Shown in pieces: positions 12,181 to 23,743 of a DNA stretch of 64,000 nucleotides; positions within the stretch are counted from its first letter, which is position 1, and every line of letters starts with the position of its first letter. The notes under the pieces are model-generated. The model was not told the origin of the DNA, ran no database searches, and was given only the letters and a program-made list of their open reading frames with translations. The stretch comes from Isoetes taiwanensis (taxonomy: Eukaryota > Streptophyta > Lycopodiopsida > Isoetales > Isoetaceae), in contig JAJEKV010000100.1 in NCBI GenBank assembly GCA_021234155.1, forward strand, positions 3,324,116 through 3,388,115, given 5' to 3'. A program made the position numbers and the translations under genes.

Positions 12181-14869
12181 CCCCATAACAGAGACAAACA
12201 ATCCTTAGAGGAGGAACTGGAAACAAAAGCCAAAGCTATTGAGGAGGAGGAAGCTAGGGGGGCTGCGATTCGTTCTAAAACAAAGTGGTACGCAGAGTCG
12301 ATCATGAAAACTCTAAGTGCTTCTTTAGAATGGCGGGGGGCTGATTAGCAGAGAACAATATTACTTCAATTAAAGATAATCACAAAATATACTTTTCGAT
12401 CCCGGGGCTATCAAGGCGTTTATTCGGGATGACTTTTAGAGCTCAATTCAAAGTCGACAATCTTCCATCTTCTTATCAATCCCAAATCTCTCTTTGGTTG
12501 GCCCAGATTGATTGGGCACATAAGATCACTGCAGATGACAACCACACTCTATTGCGCCAGCCGGGCGAAGAGGAGATATTTAAAGTACTATGCTCTCTGG
12601 CTTCTGGTAAGTCCCTCGTGCCCCGATGGCTTCCCTCCTGAATTCTTTGTGGAGTTTTGGGACGCTCTTGGACCAGATTTTGTGGAGGCTGTTTGGGGGG
12701 CTTGGTCCTCTTGCTCCTTACATCCAACTCTAGCGGCAGGATTCATCACCTTGGTCCCAAAAGTCTCTAGACCTCAATCACTTGGGGAGTGGGCCCCATT
12801 GCAATAACAAATGTCCTATATAAGGTAATCATGAAAGGCATCGCCAACCATCTTAAGCCTATCTTGAGCGGGGGTTATCGGTGAGGGGAGCAATCAACTT
12901 TTCCGCCAAAAGTGGATATATTTTGGACAATTACCTAGCGGCTAGAGAAGGTATGCATTGGTGCATCTAGATCTACGGCAAAATTGTGTACTTGTTAAGA
13001 TGGACTTTAGAAAGGCCTATGATTCCCCTTTAGGTGGGATGGCCTCTGCGAGAAGTGATGAGCCACATGGGTTTCAATAAGCGGTTCATCGACATCTCAA
13101 TGGGAATGAACAAATTTGCCTCTCAAGGCGTACATTACGGTTAATGGTGAACCTTCTGGTCTCTTTGACCTCAGGAAGGGTATTAGGCAGGGCTGCCCGC
13201 TTGCCCCATACCTTTTTCTAATTATGGCCAACCTTCTCACAAGGATGGTTAATCTCAAAGTGATGGAAGGGAGCATCAACGGTCTGGTTTTACCGAATCA
13301 AGCCAAAAAACTCACAATCATGCAATATGCGGATGACACCTTTATGTTCCTCAGGTATGACGATGACAGCTTTCATTCCTTTCGCGAGATACTGATTGCT
13401 TTTGAGGTTATATCAGGCATAGGGCTAAATGCCACCAAATGTACCATTTTATGGGCTTTAGAGGGAGGTATTAACCCTCGTGCTAATGGATTGGGCTTCC
13501 CAGTCGTGGCTGCAGGGGAAACAATTAAGCTATTGGGTTTGCCCCTTTCTGTCTCAGATAATATGAAGGGTCTCTAGGCTCCTATGTTAGACAAACTCAG
13601 GAAAAAGGTTGGGTTATGGTCATCTAAAGGATTATCAGAAAGAGTGAAAATGCCGGTTGCTAATCTTTAATTACGGCGGCTCTCACATATATGCCTCATC
13701 AGTGTTGGTAGCCCAGAAAGGAATATATAATCAAATACAGGTCATCATTAGAAAGTTCATTTGGGGGGGTATGGCTAATGTTGCTTGGTCCGAGCTATGT
13801 AGGGATAAGAGGGATGGAGGGATTGGATGTAAGGACCCTTTCACGCAGGCTCAAGCTCTGGCGGCTAGATTTGTCCTGGCGAGTTTTACAAGGGGATACA
13901 TCTCCGCCCGGCATTTGTTAAGCAATCGGGTTTAATCATTGCAAGATTCATGGTAAACCATCTCTTCCTAGGGATGAACTAGGAGCCTTCTTTTGTAATT
14001 TTAAGGTGGCCCCTGGCACCTCCCCAGTCATGAGGCGCCTTCTTCATGCTTGGAGGGAGGTGCAAACAGTATGCTCCCCCATGACTATACCTCGAAGGTT
14101 TTGGGAAAGGCAAGATATTCGGAACACTCATGTATGGGAAGAGAATGGGCGCCCCTTGGCATTAGTCCATCCTCGCGATCTTTAAGAAATGGCGAGACCA
14201 TGGGATCTTAAAATTGCAAAGATCTTTGGGAAAATGATAGATGGATCTCTTGGATGGAATTTAGACTCAAAGTGCAAAGAGCGGGGGAGGGTGATAGAAA
14301 AAAATACTAATTAAAAGATTCTAGGTAATGTTAAGCTTCTCTCAGGGTCTACTGGTCCTGAGGAAAAGTGGTCCTGTGCAGGAAAGGAGACATACAATGT
14401 TGCAAGTATATATCGGGCCCTTTGTGATGACTCCCCTCTTAAAGCAGAGGCTAGGCTTCAAGTGAATGGATCAGCGGCTAAGCTCCTCTTAGCAAACTCC
14501 TGGAAAACCTTATGCTCTAGGAGAATACAATTTTTTAGATGGGAGGCTCTCCAAGGAGGTCTCAACACTAAAGTGAAGCTGGTTCATAGAGGAATTGTGT
14601 CTTCAGACCTATGTCCTCTGGGGTGTCAGGCTAGCGAATCTCTTTTGCACCTCTTCTTCTGTCCAAAAATTACTGAGTTATGGTTTTGGGTATGCCCTAT
14701 TATGAGACTGCATATGCATCAACTTCGATGGCCGAATGTTGTTATGATCTCAGACATCCCTGGTTAGTGTGGCTCTTTGGACTATATGGAGACATCGGTG
14801 CGATGTCACTTTTGGGGGGCAATCTATCTCTATTGAGAAACTTAAGAGTCTCTTTAATAAGGAAGTTGT
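12181..14869 (+). pseudogene. LINE-A ORF2 reverse transcriptase and zf-RVT region, frame-broken
   Basis: RT fingers appear in two frames around 12540-12807 (FPPEFFVEFWDALGP; AAGFITLVPKVSRP). The palm lies at 13116-13577 with GIRQGCPLAPYLFLI and the catalytic YADD at 13326-13337. The thumb region is at 13657-13935. A zf-RVT segment at 14462-14767 (WKTLCSRRIQFFRWEALQGG, CPLGCQASESLLHLFFCP) follows. The C-terminal RNase-H-like part starts near 14769 and is cut at 14869 by the gypsy element. Many frameshifts and stops make it a pseudogene. Confidence 0.9.
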
Positions 14870-15447
14870 TGTTTGGGGTTTGGGTTCGGGAACTCCTGGA
14901 AGACAGCCCTCTGTGAGGACCCATGGATCTCAGGAGAGTCCGGGGGACTATGTCACGCGGGATTTGCAAGAAGAGAACAAGAAGAAGAAAACAGAACAAA
15001 TGAGAGGAAAATGATAAGCTTCCTTGATATCAATGATGAACATACATGAGCTCTCACAAATAGAGAGAAAAACTGAAAGGAGACAAGACTCAAAACTCAT
15101 CTAGAACTCATGTGCGAGCTCTAGTCATATATATAGTACAATGGCCTTGGGCCCAATATAGACACCGATCGATCTCGGTGCCGACTCCTGGAAGGAGGCC
15201 TGATTTGCAGGAATGTGGGCGGTGCCTCTTGAAGTGCCTAGAATCATGCCGACTTGACGCGGGCGGTGTGGCGGCCGTCACTTGTCCGAGCGGCGCCTCT
15301 TGATAGGCTTTGATCAAGCGTGGTCTGGCCGCTTGGTCTTCACGAGCCTTTGATGGCTGACCCGTGGTACAATCCGAGGATCCTTGAGCTTGACCTGGTC
15401 TGTCAGATATGCATGAATAGTCCTGTACCAGAGGCACGGGACTAACA
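14870..15447 (-). repeat. Ty3/gypsy 3' LTR (left copy)
   Basis: 578 bp, TG..CA ended, matching 25311-25864 with substitutions and several small indels in the GC-rich half. Shared landmarks include 'GGGGGACTATGTCACGCGGG', 'GATAAGCTTCCTTGATATCA' and 'CAATGGCCTTGGGCCCAATA'. The differences between the LTRs show the insertion is not brand new. Confidence 0.95.
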
Positions 15448-15460
15448 CTCCCCACCAAAG
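15448..15460 (-). other. polypurine tract of the Ty3/gypsy element
   Basis: Minus-strand 'CTTTGGTGGGGAG' lies directly before the 3' LTR start (TGTTAGTCC on the minus strand). This is where the plus-strand primer forms in LTR retrotransposons, so it fixes the element's orientation independently of the coding order. Confidence 0.8.
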
Positions 15461-18392
15461 CGACACTTTCGGTGTGAAGAAAAGGAGGAAGTGTTTCGAG
15501 GGCGGGAAGCCATCGTGCGAAAGTGATCCTCACGGAGTGAGGGCGGGCACCATTATGGTAATGGCCAATGAGATCCCGGGCGTGTTTGAAGAGCGTGGGA
15601 GGTGTGTTGAGGCCAAGGGCAGGATCAGCATCAATAAGAAATCGAGATCGTACCATGTCTTCAAAAGGGCGCATGGGCGTCCCAAGAAACGAACCGACAT
15701 TCCATGAGGGAGGCAGGTCCGAGGCCGAAGGCACCGATTAATCGCATTCGGATTGCAAAAAAAAATGGGATTTGCCGATTTAAGGAGTTGAGTAAGAGGC
15801 ATTTGAGAGCAAGCACAAAAACACGTTTGAAGATGGACGGAAGGATCAGTGAGGTGGTGGCATGCCGCAAGAAGGTGTCAAGACCATGAAGCGATCGGCC
15901 GAGGCGTTGCCAACCACGCTCATTAGCAATATAGATCCAATTTGTGGTGGTATCAAGAGTGGCACCCTCCTCCCAATGGGAGCGGCGAACAAAACGTGGA
16001 TCCCACCGGAGATCCGTCGAGATCTGAGGTGGAGTCCATCCTGCATGGCCATCCATGACCTTTGTCCAAAAAGGGAGGCGCCAATCGAAGTCGTGAGGAA
16101 CGGGGCATGGAGGAACACCCGAGGGGAAGCATAGGAGAAGGAACCATGCCCCGGGTGGGTTCTTGGCTGTCTCCTGAATTGACTGACAAGATCCGGATCA
16201 AGTGCTTGACACCAACGATCCCAAAGAGAAGCAGAGAGTTGAGAGTTGACAGGAGGGCTATCCCATCCCGTGGGGACCGTCTTGCTATCCAAAAGAGCCC
16301 GTAATTGATTATATCCTGCGAGGTGCTGCATATAAACTTGTGCATAGGGAAGATCTTCGGGATGTCCCAGATACTTCCTTATTATTCAAAGGCCTTGCCG
16401 AGAGAGGTAAATGATGGGCAAGCTTCGGGCATGTACTCCTGATGAAGAGTGTGAGTCTGAGCATGATCAGCAAGCTAGGGGTTGTTATCCTGAAGCACCC
16501 ATTGCAAAGTGGGGTCACCCTGAAACATCTGGCGTCGCCCATCCCGAAAGTTTTCCTGTATATCCCCCAGGTAAAAATCATGAAAAAGGTAAGCCATAGG
16601 CTGAACAACTCGGAAGGTGACAGTCCGATCGGATCTACAAGAAGTGTATGAGATCAAAGACCAAAAGGGCCAAAGATAAACCTTTGTCTTCAATGGTGAG
16701 TTCGGGCCGATCCGGGAGAAAATCTGCGAAGGCGAGGGGAATATCCACAGTCCATCACCGCATGCCACCGCCGAAAGGAAGAGGTGGCGTCGAAAGCAAA
16801 CCACATAATCGTGATAGCGAGGAAGGAACCGGGAAGTCGAAAAGGCGGTTGGTAACAATGGTGTTATGACCGTCAAGTTTTGCTTTGAGCCTCATCCAGA
16901 TCGAATAGCGTCCGCATTTTTTGTTGTTCAAGGTCACGGATCCGGTTGTCCTTTTCTAGCAAAGGCGTGATTGGTCCCGGACCCGTTTCGAAGTGTTGAC
17001 CGGGAGGAGGATTGCCCCGAGTATTAAGACGAAGCACGCAATCTCCGCGTCATCAAGAATCTTCCGTTTACGCACCTAAAAGTCGATCTTGAAGAGAGGT
17101 GAGCCGAGATGTCCGTGGTAGAAAGCCGAGCGATCAAGGAGGCAATTTGAGCGCCCCGCCTGTAAGGTTTTGAACTTGAGTGTCAGATGGTGTCACAAAG
17201 CTGGGAGTACAAGGCGCCGAGCTTAGTAATATCTTTGTCCTTGGCACCCGTGAGAGTGTCTTTGGACTTGTTTTGCTCCAATAAATTCTGAATTTCGATT
17301 GAGCCGAGCCGTTGATCCTGCAAGTTGGCTGACCGATCCCGTGCACTTTTGAGATCTGTATGAGCCTGTAAGAGAGCTCCGTGCTTGTCTTGAAGTTTGG
17401 TCTCCAAAGTTGCAACTTGGGCAGTGGCAGCTTGAAGGTCACGGTGGACCGCATCCGAGGCCTCTAATGCCGTTTGAACCCCATTCATAAGAGCTTCCTG
17501 GGATTCTTGTAACTTTAGAACAGCAGCTTGAGCATCCTGGCGGGATGACATACAACAAACGACGAGGGTGTTGCGGTGGTGGAGCCTGCTGTTGTCTGGT
17601 TTGTGAGGTTTGGGAGATATGGTGTGAACTGGATGGTGTAGCTGAGGAGGAGACAGTGACATGGGTGTGCGGATTTTGGACATGACCAGTTGAAGACGGG
17701 CGTGAAGTGCCAACTTTGTGAGTCTGGGGAAGGGACCGCTGAGTGGAATTATGAGAATTTTGTGGTGTGGGAGGAAAGTAATGACGGATGAGGGCTTGAA
17801 GGTGGCCTCCCACAGAAACTTCAGAAATGGAAGTGGCAACCCGAAGGCGGTCCACTTCTTGGAGAAGACGATAGAACAGCAATTGGGGCCAATCAATGTG
17901 GTGGTTGGAGTGTATAGCAGTGAGCACCATATTATAGAAAGGCTTATTGATATGGGTGTTCTTGATAGAATACCCAAGGAACTTGCGCCACAAAAACTTA
18001 ACAAAAGTTTCGTGAGGCTTGTCGATATTTGTCAGGCGATGTACATGGGCCTGATAAGGAGGTGCACCAAACCCTGTGACATCTAGTTCCTGTATGGCAG
18101 ACCATGATAAACAAGGGGTTTGTAAGGGAATATGGAATACCTCAGAAATCAAATGTTGAGTCGGGCTGAAATGGTGGTGCCATCGACCATTGTGTATCCA
18201 TGCGTCGTTAACAATATTGGCGATGAACCGCTCAGCTTGGTCGATTTGGAGCCTAAGTTCCATTTGAGAGAATTCAGAAAGCTTTTATATGCTCAAATAC
18301 TTCGATTTGGGCCAACAAGGGCTTCACGGAAAGTGGGCGTCAAGAAGGATACAGACTCAAAAAGAGCCGGATCCTTGGGAGCAGTAGCTTGA
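15453..18392 (-). pseudogene. accessory coding region between integrase and 3' LTR (frame-broken)
   Basis: Overlapping minus frames at 17439-18263, 17183-18004, 16475-16876, 16309-16608, 15846-16331, 15661-16056 and down to about 15453 together look like one decayed ORF of roughly 900 codons. The first part (SEVFHIPLQTPCLSW, FVKFLWRKFLGYSIKN, FYNMVLTAIHSNHHIDWPQL) recalls the putative plant transposon protein found in extra ORFs of Tat/Ogre-like gypsy elements; this is recollection, not a search. A coiled-coil-like stretch rich in Gln, Ala and Leu follows (17183-17560). The C-terminal part has no domain I recognise. Sense orientation after pol fits an additional ORF. Confidence 0.5.
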
Positions 18393-18908
18393 AGTGTAGA
18401 AAATTTGGGTGTAGCCATGGTAAAGATCAGAAAAGAACCAGGATTCAAAGGCGGAAGATGAAGGCCAAGAACGGAGGACGAAGACGCAGAGGGACGAAAA
18501 AGGTTTAGGGCCTAACCCGAGTCAAGAGGTATGATGAGGGCTAAACCGAGCCGCTGATGATGCTGTGTGTCAAAGATGCCAAGGAGTGCATTGAGAAGCA
18601 AAAATTTGGCTTAAGTCCCCAAAGAACTTAAGGGAGAAACAATGAACGGTGATGATGAGACGTGAGAGAAAGATCGGATGTGACAGGTGGCCAAAGGACA
18701 CAGTTTAATGTTGGACGGGTATAAAAAGAAGCAAGGGCATTTAATGCTGGCAACTCGAAGTGGGATATCATTAAAATGAATGTGTCAGAAGGTACCCGGG
18801 CTAGATATGCGGCGGGAGAAAAGATTCTCAGTTTAGAAAGAGCCTTGCATTGCAAACACGTTGGTGAATTTCTGATTGGTCCACGTCGACTAGCAGTTCC
18901 TCGGTTGG

Positions 18909-18916
18909 CTATATAA
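18909..18916 (+). promoter_or_regulatory. TATA-box-like site for an antisense ORF in the gypsy element
   Basis: 'CTATATAAG' on the plus strand lies 30-38 nt before the ATG at 18947. It opposes the direction of the retroelement's own coding. The spacing would place transcription start almost at the ATG, leaving a very short leader, so its function is uncertain. Confidence 0.4.
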
Positions 18917-18946
18917 GACGAACCGGGAGTGAAGCGAAGACATCCT

Positions 18947-19231
18947 ATGGCGCTGAGCATGGCTGCTGCTGGTTTGAATGAAAATTGCACGATGCCCACC
19001 AATTGTCAGGAGTGGATCACCTGTAAAATGAACTGTCTGGATCTCTGGCGCTGCCACAACCGTGGCATTCGAATGGATGGCTGGTGCTCCAGGATGGCTG
19101 AACATCCCGACCCTATGACCAACGGGATGGAGGTGGTTCGCACCTTATTTGGGACCCTGGCGGAGAACCTCTACCATCTCCCTCGCATCACCTACGCCTC
19201 CGAACCCGGAGTAGAGGGTTTTTCCTCTTAG
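18947..19231 (+). CDS. antisense Cys-rich ORF (94 aa) within the gypsy element, function unknown
   Basis: Plus-strand ORF from ATG 18947 to a stop at 19231, starting MALSMAAAGLNENCTM. It has Cys spaced C-x5-C-x5-C-x3-C-x6-C in the first half (NCTMPTNCQEWITCKMNC then LDLWRC) and no obvious membrane segment. It is antisense to the element, between integrase and the sense accessory ORF. A TATA-like box lies upstream and AATATAATAT signals lie downstream near 19335. Some plant Ty3/gypsy elements (for example Grande) carry antisense genes in this position. I do not recognise the protein, and it may be a chance ORF. Confidence 0.35.
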   Translation: MALSMAAAGLNENCTMPTNCQEWITCKMNCLDLWRCHNRGIRMDGWCSRMAEHPDPMTNGMEVVRTLFGTLAENLYHLPRITYASEPGVEGFSS

Positions 19232-19630
19232 GTTTTAGTAGATAGGGCTCGAGCCCGTTTTTGTATATAGGGATTGCCCATATAGCGGAAATAGCCGGGC
19301 AAAGGCCCGCATTTTGTAAAAACATATCCACTATAATATAATATCGCCTTTCTAGTCACTTTACGTGGTGTTTGCTTCTTGAATCAGTATCTGTTTGTTG
19401 ATTGTCGCTTTTCAGGTGATGAAATGTTTTGAGACGAAAACCATTAACCAATGTAGGTAATGGAGTGCCATCTAACTCGCCCGGTTGGAAAACCGGGTCT
19501 CGACCACTTGAACAATTTGATAAGGGCCAAGCCAACGAAACTTGAGTTTACCAGGAAAATTTTTGTACACGGAATCATAAAGAAGAACCAAATCGCATTC
19601 TTTGAATGTTTTTGTCTTCGAGGACGTTTG

Positions 19631-20446
19631 TCATGTAAAGATTTTTGCAAGCTGTTGTCCATGAAGAACACGAATATAAGCATCCTTCAAGTTCATCCAA
19701 CTGTTTCTAATTGATAGACCCGTTCTTTGAGTGGCCAGGTGGATTATGGCAGTAGCTTGGTTGAAAACGGAGTGTTGGAAGGATGTATTCAAAGCGGCAT
19801 GAGAGCTTTCGACCGTAAACCAATTTGAAAGGAGTGTGACCGTAGCAATCTTGAAACGGTATTGTAGGCCCAAAGAACGAGGGAAGTTTTGTTTGCCGGG
19901 TACGTGCGTGAAGCGTCACAAATTTTCTTGAGAATGGTGACGAGTTTTGTTGGTGCTTTACGCCAAACCATTACCTTGAGGATAGTAAGGTGTGCTCTTG
20001 TGATGATGTATCGGGGAGATAATCCGTCAGCTCCTTGATAGTATGATTGATGAAATGGACACCACGATCAACCCCACTCAGGTGGGGCAGCCGAATCGCG
20101 TGATAATTTGTTGATAGAGGACCCTAGCCGTTTTGCCGCGGTGTTGTCCGGAAGTGCACAAGCTTTTCGCCCATTTGGTAGCGTGAGTCGGTGAGAACCG
20201 AATGTAAGACGCGGGCGGGTGTGCCACGCAGAGGATCTATGGGTCCCACAAAGTCCATTCCCCATTTGTTGAAGGAAGTGGCGTGGCGGCCGGCGTCAAG
20301 GGAAGAGCGCCACGGGCCGGGTCGCCCGTCCATTGGCAAGCATCACACGTCTTGGGCGTGGGCGTGGCGCCTTTGAAGAGCGTGGGCCAAAATACCCGCC
20401 GAGAAGGATTTTCGCGCCGTGGTGTCACCATGAAAATGACCACCAC
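19631..20446 (-). pseudogene. Ty3/gypsy integrase remnant
   Basis: Frames at 20237-20446 (CDACQWTGDPARG, the end of the zinc-binding region, and NGEWTLWDP), 20124-20339 (FNKWGMDFVGPIDPLRG, the start of the catalytic core) and 19631-19971 (TKLVTILKKICDASRTYPA; FQDCYGHTPFKLVYG) carry integrase features in order but in different frames. Part of the core between the D and D-E motifs looks deleted. It follows RNase H, as expected in Ty3/gypsy. Confidence 0.8.
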
Positions 20447-20665
20447 CTAGCCCTTGATGAGCTTCTCTAACAATATCCGGAACTTCATGAGGTAGAACAC
20501 GGCGTACCGATGGATGGTGTCCTTACCCTTTTGTAGAGATGTCCCGCAACCATGGTGTAGTCCGGACCTCGCGGAGAAATTGATGGCGGCGGATTGCCGC
20601 TTGGCGAGAGAGCCGCCTCGTCTTCGGTGGAAGAGCACCCGCGGAGGAGGTAATGCTGGCGAAAA

Positions 20666-21440
20666 TCATGGAACCAATGTGGTGTTGCCGTGACTAAAAA
20701 GAGTTGAGCGTCGGGGAAAGGCGTCACGAGACTCCGGTTGAGGGATCATCTGTGTGGATGCGTGAAAGATAATCCGGGACGACATGAGATTTGCCGACTT
20801 TATGAACAATTTCAAAGGGGCAAATTCTTGGAGAAGAAGGACCCAACGAGCAATGTGGCCCGTGGGCGTGGACTTGTTGATCAAATAAAGGAGTGCTTGG
20901 TGGTCCACAAAGAACTTGATTTGGCCTTAAAAGATAGTGACGGAAGCGTTGGACACTGAGTAAAATGAGACCCAAAGCTTCACGCCCGTGGCGAGAATAG
21001 TTGCGCAAGCCAGAAATTAAGTTTCTCGCTGGCGTCGATTTGGTTTGTCGGTGTCGCGATCATATTCTTGAGAAAGAACAACTCCAATAGCAAACGCCGG
21101 AGACATCTACATGAACATGAAAGGGCTTGTCCCATTGAGGAGGAACAAGAACCGGTGCACGAGTAAGCAAAAGCTTCAAGTTGTTGGAAGAGCAAAAGAT
21201 CCTTCGGGAATTCCAAGCCCGGTGTGGATTCGCCACCCGTGAGTTTATGAATGGGATCTCGCAATGGCCGCTAGTCCGTGTATGAAGGTGGAGTAATAAT
21301 TGACCTACCCGGGAAAGAGCGTGTCTCCTTGATATTGGCCGGTGCTTGAGCCTTGAGCACACCTGGCCCGATTTTGGCGGGATCGTGGTGATACACGCTT
21401 TTGTCGACAACATGGCCCTAAGAACTCCCCGAGGTGACAA
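20666..21440 (-). pseudogene. Ty3/gypsy RNase H remnant
   Basis: LLTRAPVLVPPQWDKPFHVH followed by VDVSG marks the RNase H start. Downstream pieces such as YSRHGREALGLI, VQRFRHYLL and a C-terminal IVHKVGKSHVVPDYLSRI are typical of the gypsy RNase H to linker region. Frames change several times, including a break within the active-site DASG-like motif, which reads DVSG here. Confidence 0.82.
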
Positions 21441-22460
21441 AAAGGTGCATTTCTCGGGATTGAGACTAATTGGGACTCATCACATTTCGGAAGACGAGTT
21501 CCAATTTATCCAAATGGTCAGCCATGGAATCAGTAGGCGTGAGAAGTCATCTTGAAAGATTTGTAAGAAGGGATTTTCCTTCATGAAATCATGAAAAGCG
21601 AGAGCATGATGCGTTGAAACGTTGATGGAGAGTTTGATAATCCAAAAGGAACCACCTTGTAGGCAAAGTGCGGGGTGGTGAAAGTAGTCTTGAGCTGATC
21701 GATTCTTTGATTGAGATCCGATTGTAGCCGAGAAAAACCATCCATGAAGGAGTACATCTCATGTCCGACCACTTCTTCGAACACCGGTGCGTGAAGGGAA
21801 GTGGAAAATGATCACGCTCCGCGGCTTTCGATTGAGTTTTCGGTAGTCCACAAGACGCCGGATCTTACCATTGTGTTTGAGGGCAATGGCGATGGGGCTC
21901 ACCCATTCGAGAATGTTTGACCTCATAGATCAAACATCGACAAGGAGTTTGTCAATTTCCGCCTTGACGCGATCACGGTAATTAGGGTTGAGCCGGTACT
22001 GTCGTTGCTAAACTGGTCGTGCATCAGATTTGGTAGGAATGGTGAGTTCCCCCAAGCTTTTGTTGATTCCTCGAAGATCTCTGTAACTCCGGCGAAAATG
22101 TGTTTGAATTTTTTGAGCGGCTTGGCGGCCTGATACGATAAAGGTAGGAAGATTTGCAGCAATGCGGACTGAGGTTGATTGTTGCCCACATCCACGATCT
22201 CGACTTCAGGAGTCTGAATATGAGGGATCACTTCGGTGTCTTGGACAATATGAGCAGGCGGTTGAAGCATAACAGGATGCGTGGCACTTTGCGTTGTGAA
22301 AAAAGAGGGTTCTTGAGTTTCATCCAGAGGTTGCTTCATGACAAGCGTGTACATCAACAGGAGTTGCGGGAGGTTCAAAGATCGAAAAGTGATCAACACG
22401 TTGGATTCTATTGCAAGGAGCAGGGTAAGGGTCAAGCAAAGCAGCCACGTACTGGTCCCG
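21441..22460 (-). pseudogene. Ty3/gypsy reverse transcriptase remnant
   Basis: YSFMDGFSRLQSDLNQRID followed by TTFTTPHFAYKVVPFGLSNS and PSTFQRIM (21581-21784) is the conserved gypsy RT core before the YxDD box. MFEEVVGHEMYSFM places it correctly. The catalytic YxDD itself is lost in frame breaks near 21560-21580. The upstream finger region (around 21800-22100) is recognisable but fragmented. Confidence 0.85.
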
Positions 22461-22468
22461 ATCAAGAG

Positions 22469-23383
22469 TCATTTCCCCAAGGATAAAAGATATTGGGTAG
22501 GATGGAGAGGCGCACTTCGCAGTGGAGCCCGAACTTGATAAATATTCGAGCTTCTTGAATGCGGTATCGAGAGAGGGTTCCGCAGATGTTCAACAGAAAT
22601 GATCCCGCCGCTTGCAAGTCCATGGTGGCATTGAGGTGACCATCGGTGATGACTAACCGATCCGTGGCCCAAGAATGGATACTCTTGGCTGGCGGAGAAA
22701 AGGTCCGCCGACCAACATTTCATAGTCACCGGATCTTCGCCAGCTTTCCAAACTCCAAATTCCATGGGGAAGCGGAGATCACCGATGTTGATGTGAAGAA
22801 GAGGCGTGACGCCTTGAGGTCTGGTAATATGGCCATTAGCCAACTTGATGTCATATGGGGCACGAAAGAGTTGTGTGATGCCCATTTGTTTGCGGAGTTT
22901 ATCCGTGATGAGATTGACTGCGCTACCCCCGTCTATTTGAACATGATTGACTTGTTGATTGCCCACCGTGGCATGGACCGTGGGTGTAGAGGTAGCAACA
23001 GCCCCAACTAGAACAGTCGGGAGTGGTAACTGGTCCTTGAGAGCAGGACAGAGTTTTAAAATGGTTGCCAAGCTTAAAGGAATCTTGATCTTGGCGAGCT
23101 CCTCTTGGAGTTCCAGCGGCACATGAGAAAAAGGATCGGCTGGTTCCACGGGTGCCGGAGTGCGTGGTAGTGAAGCAGCTACTTCTTTGAGTAAGTCAAC
23201 CTCTGCAGCAATATTGGGATACGTCTGAGTGCGTGGAGGTTGAGATATGGAAGGTGTATCTTGTCTTTGTTGAGCTCTGGTGGTGGCATGAACATTCGCT
23301 AGCGTGCGGCCTTCAGCAGCTTGCATGAGATTTAAAATGCTTTGGCGAACTTTAGGCATGACATGTGGCATGAGCTTCTCCAA
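22469..23383 (-). pseudogene. Ty3/gypsy aspartic protease region
   Basis: A 304-codon open frame carries VNHVQIDGGSAVNLITDKLR, the retropepsin active-site region, with DGG in place of the usual D-[ST]-G. LANGHITRPQGVTPLLHINI follows, as in plant gypsy proteases. The upstream part is Pro/Gln-rich linker from gag. The active-site substitution suggests loss of activity. Confidence 0.8.
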
Positions 23384-23743
23384 GTCAGGTGCAAAGTGAA
23401 CCTTTTTTCGTCCTCATGAGGAATGGTGTCAACGGCAAAGGCAGGTTGCGTGCCATTTGGAATAATGGTCAAGGGACGTGATGCCCTGGTCTGGCGTGAA
23501 ACCAAACCAACCCAATTTGATGGCTGGACTGGAGGATTAAGTGCCTGAAAAATTTCCTCCTGTGCTTGTTGATCCAGCTGAGGTTGATTGGCTGGAGCAG
23601 GTTGATACCGTGATTGCTGAGGCGCTCGTGGTGGCTTCTTAAGAACTGGTCGCGGGCCTTGTTTGCCATTAGCAATCCAGAGTTGGTAAGCCGTGAGGCG
23701 GACTGATGTGGTCTGATTGGTGCCAGGAAGCTGTACCTGAACT

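Noticed and set aside
15108-15734. 208-aa minus ORF crossing into the LTR
   Set aside because: Only its first part belongs to the accessory region. The rest is LTR read-through and does not define a protein.
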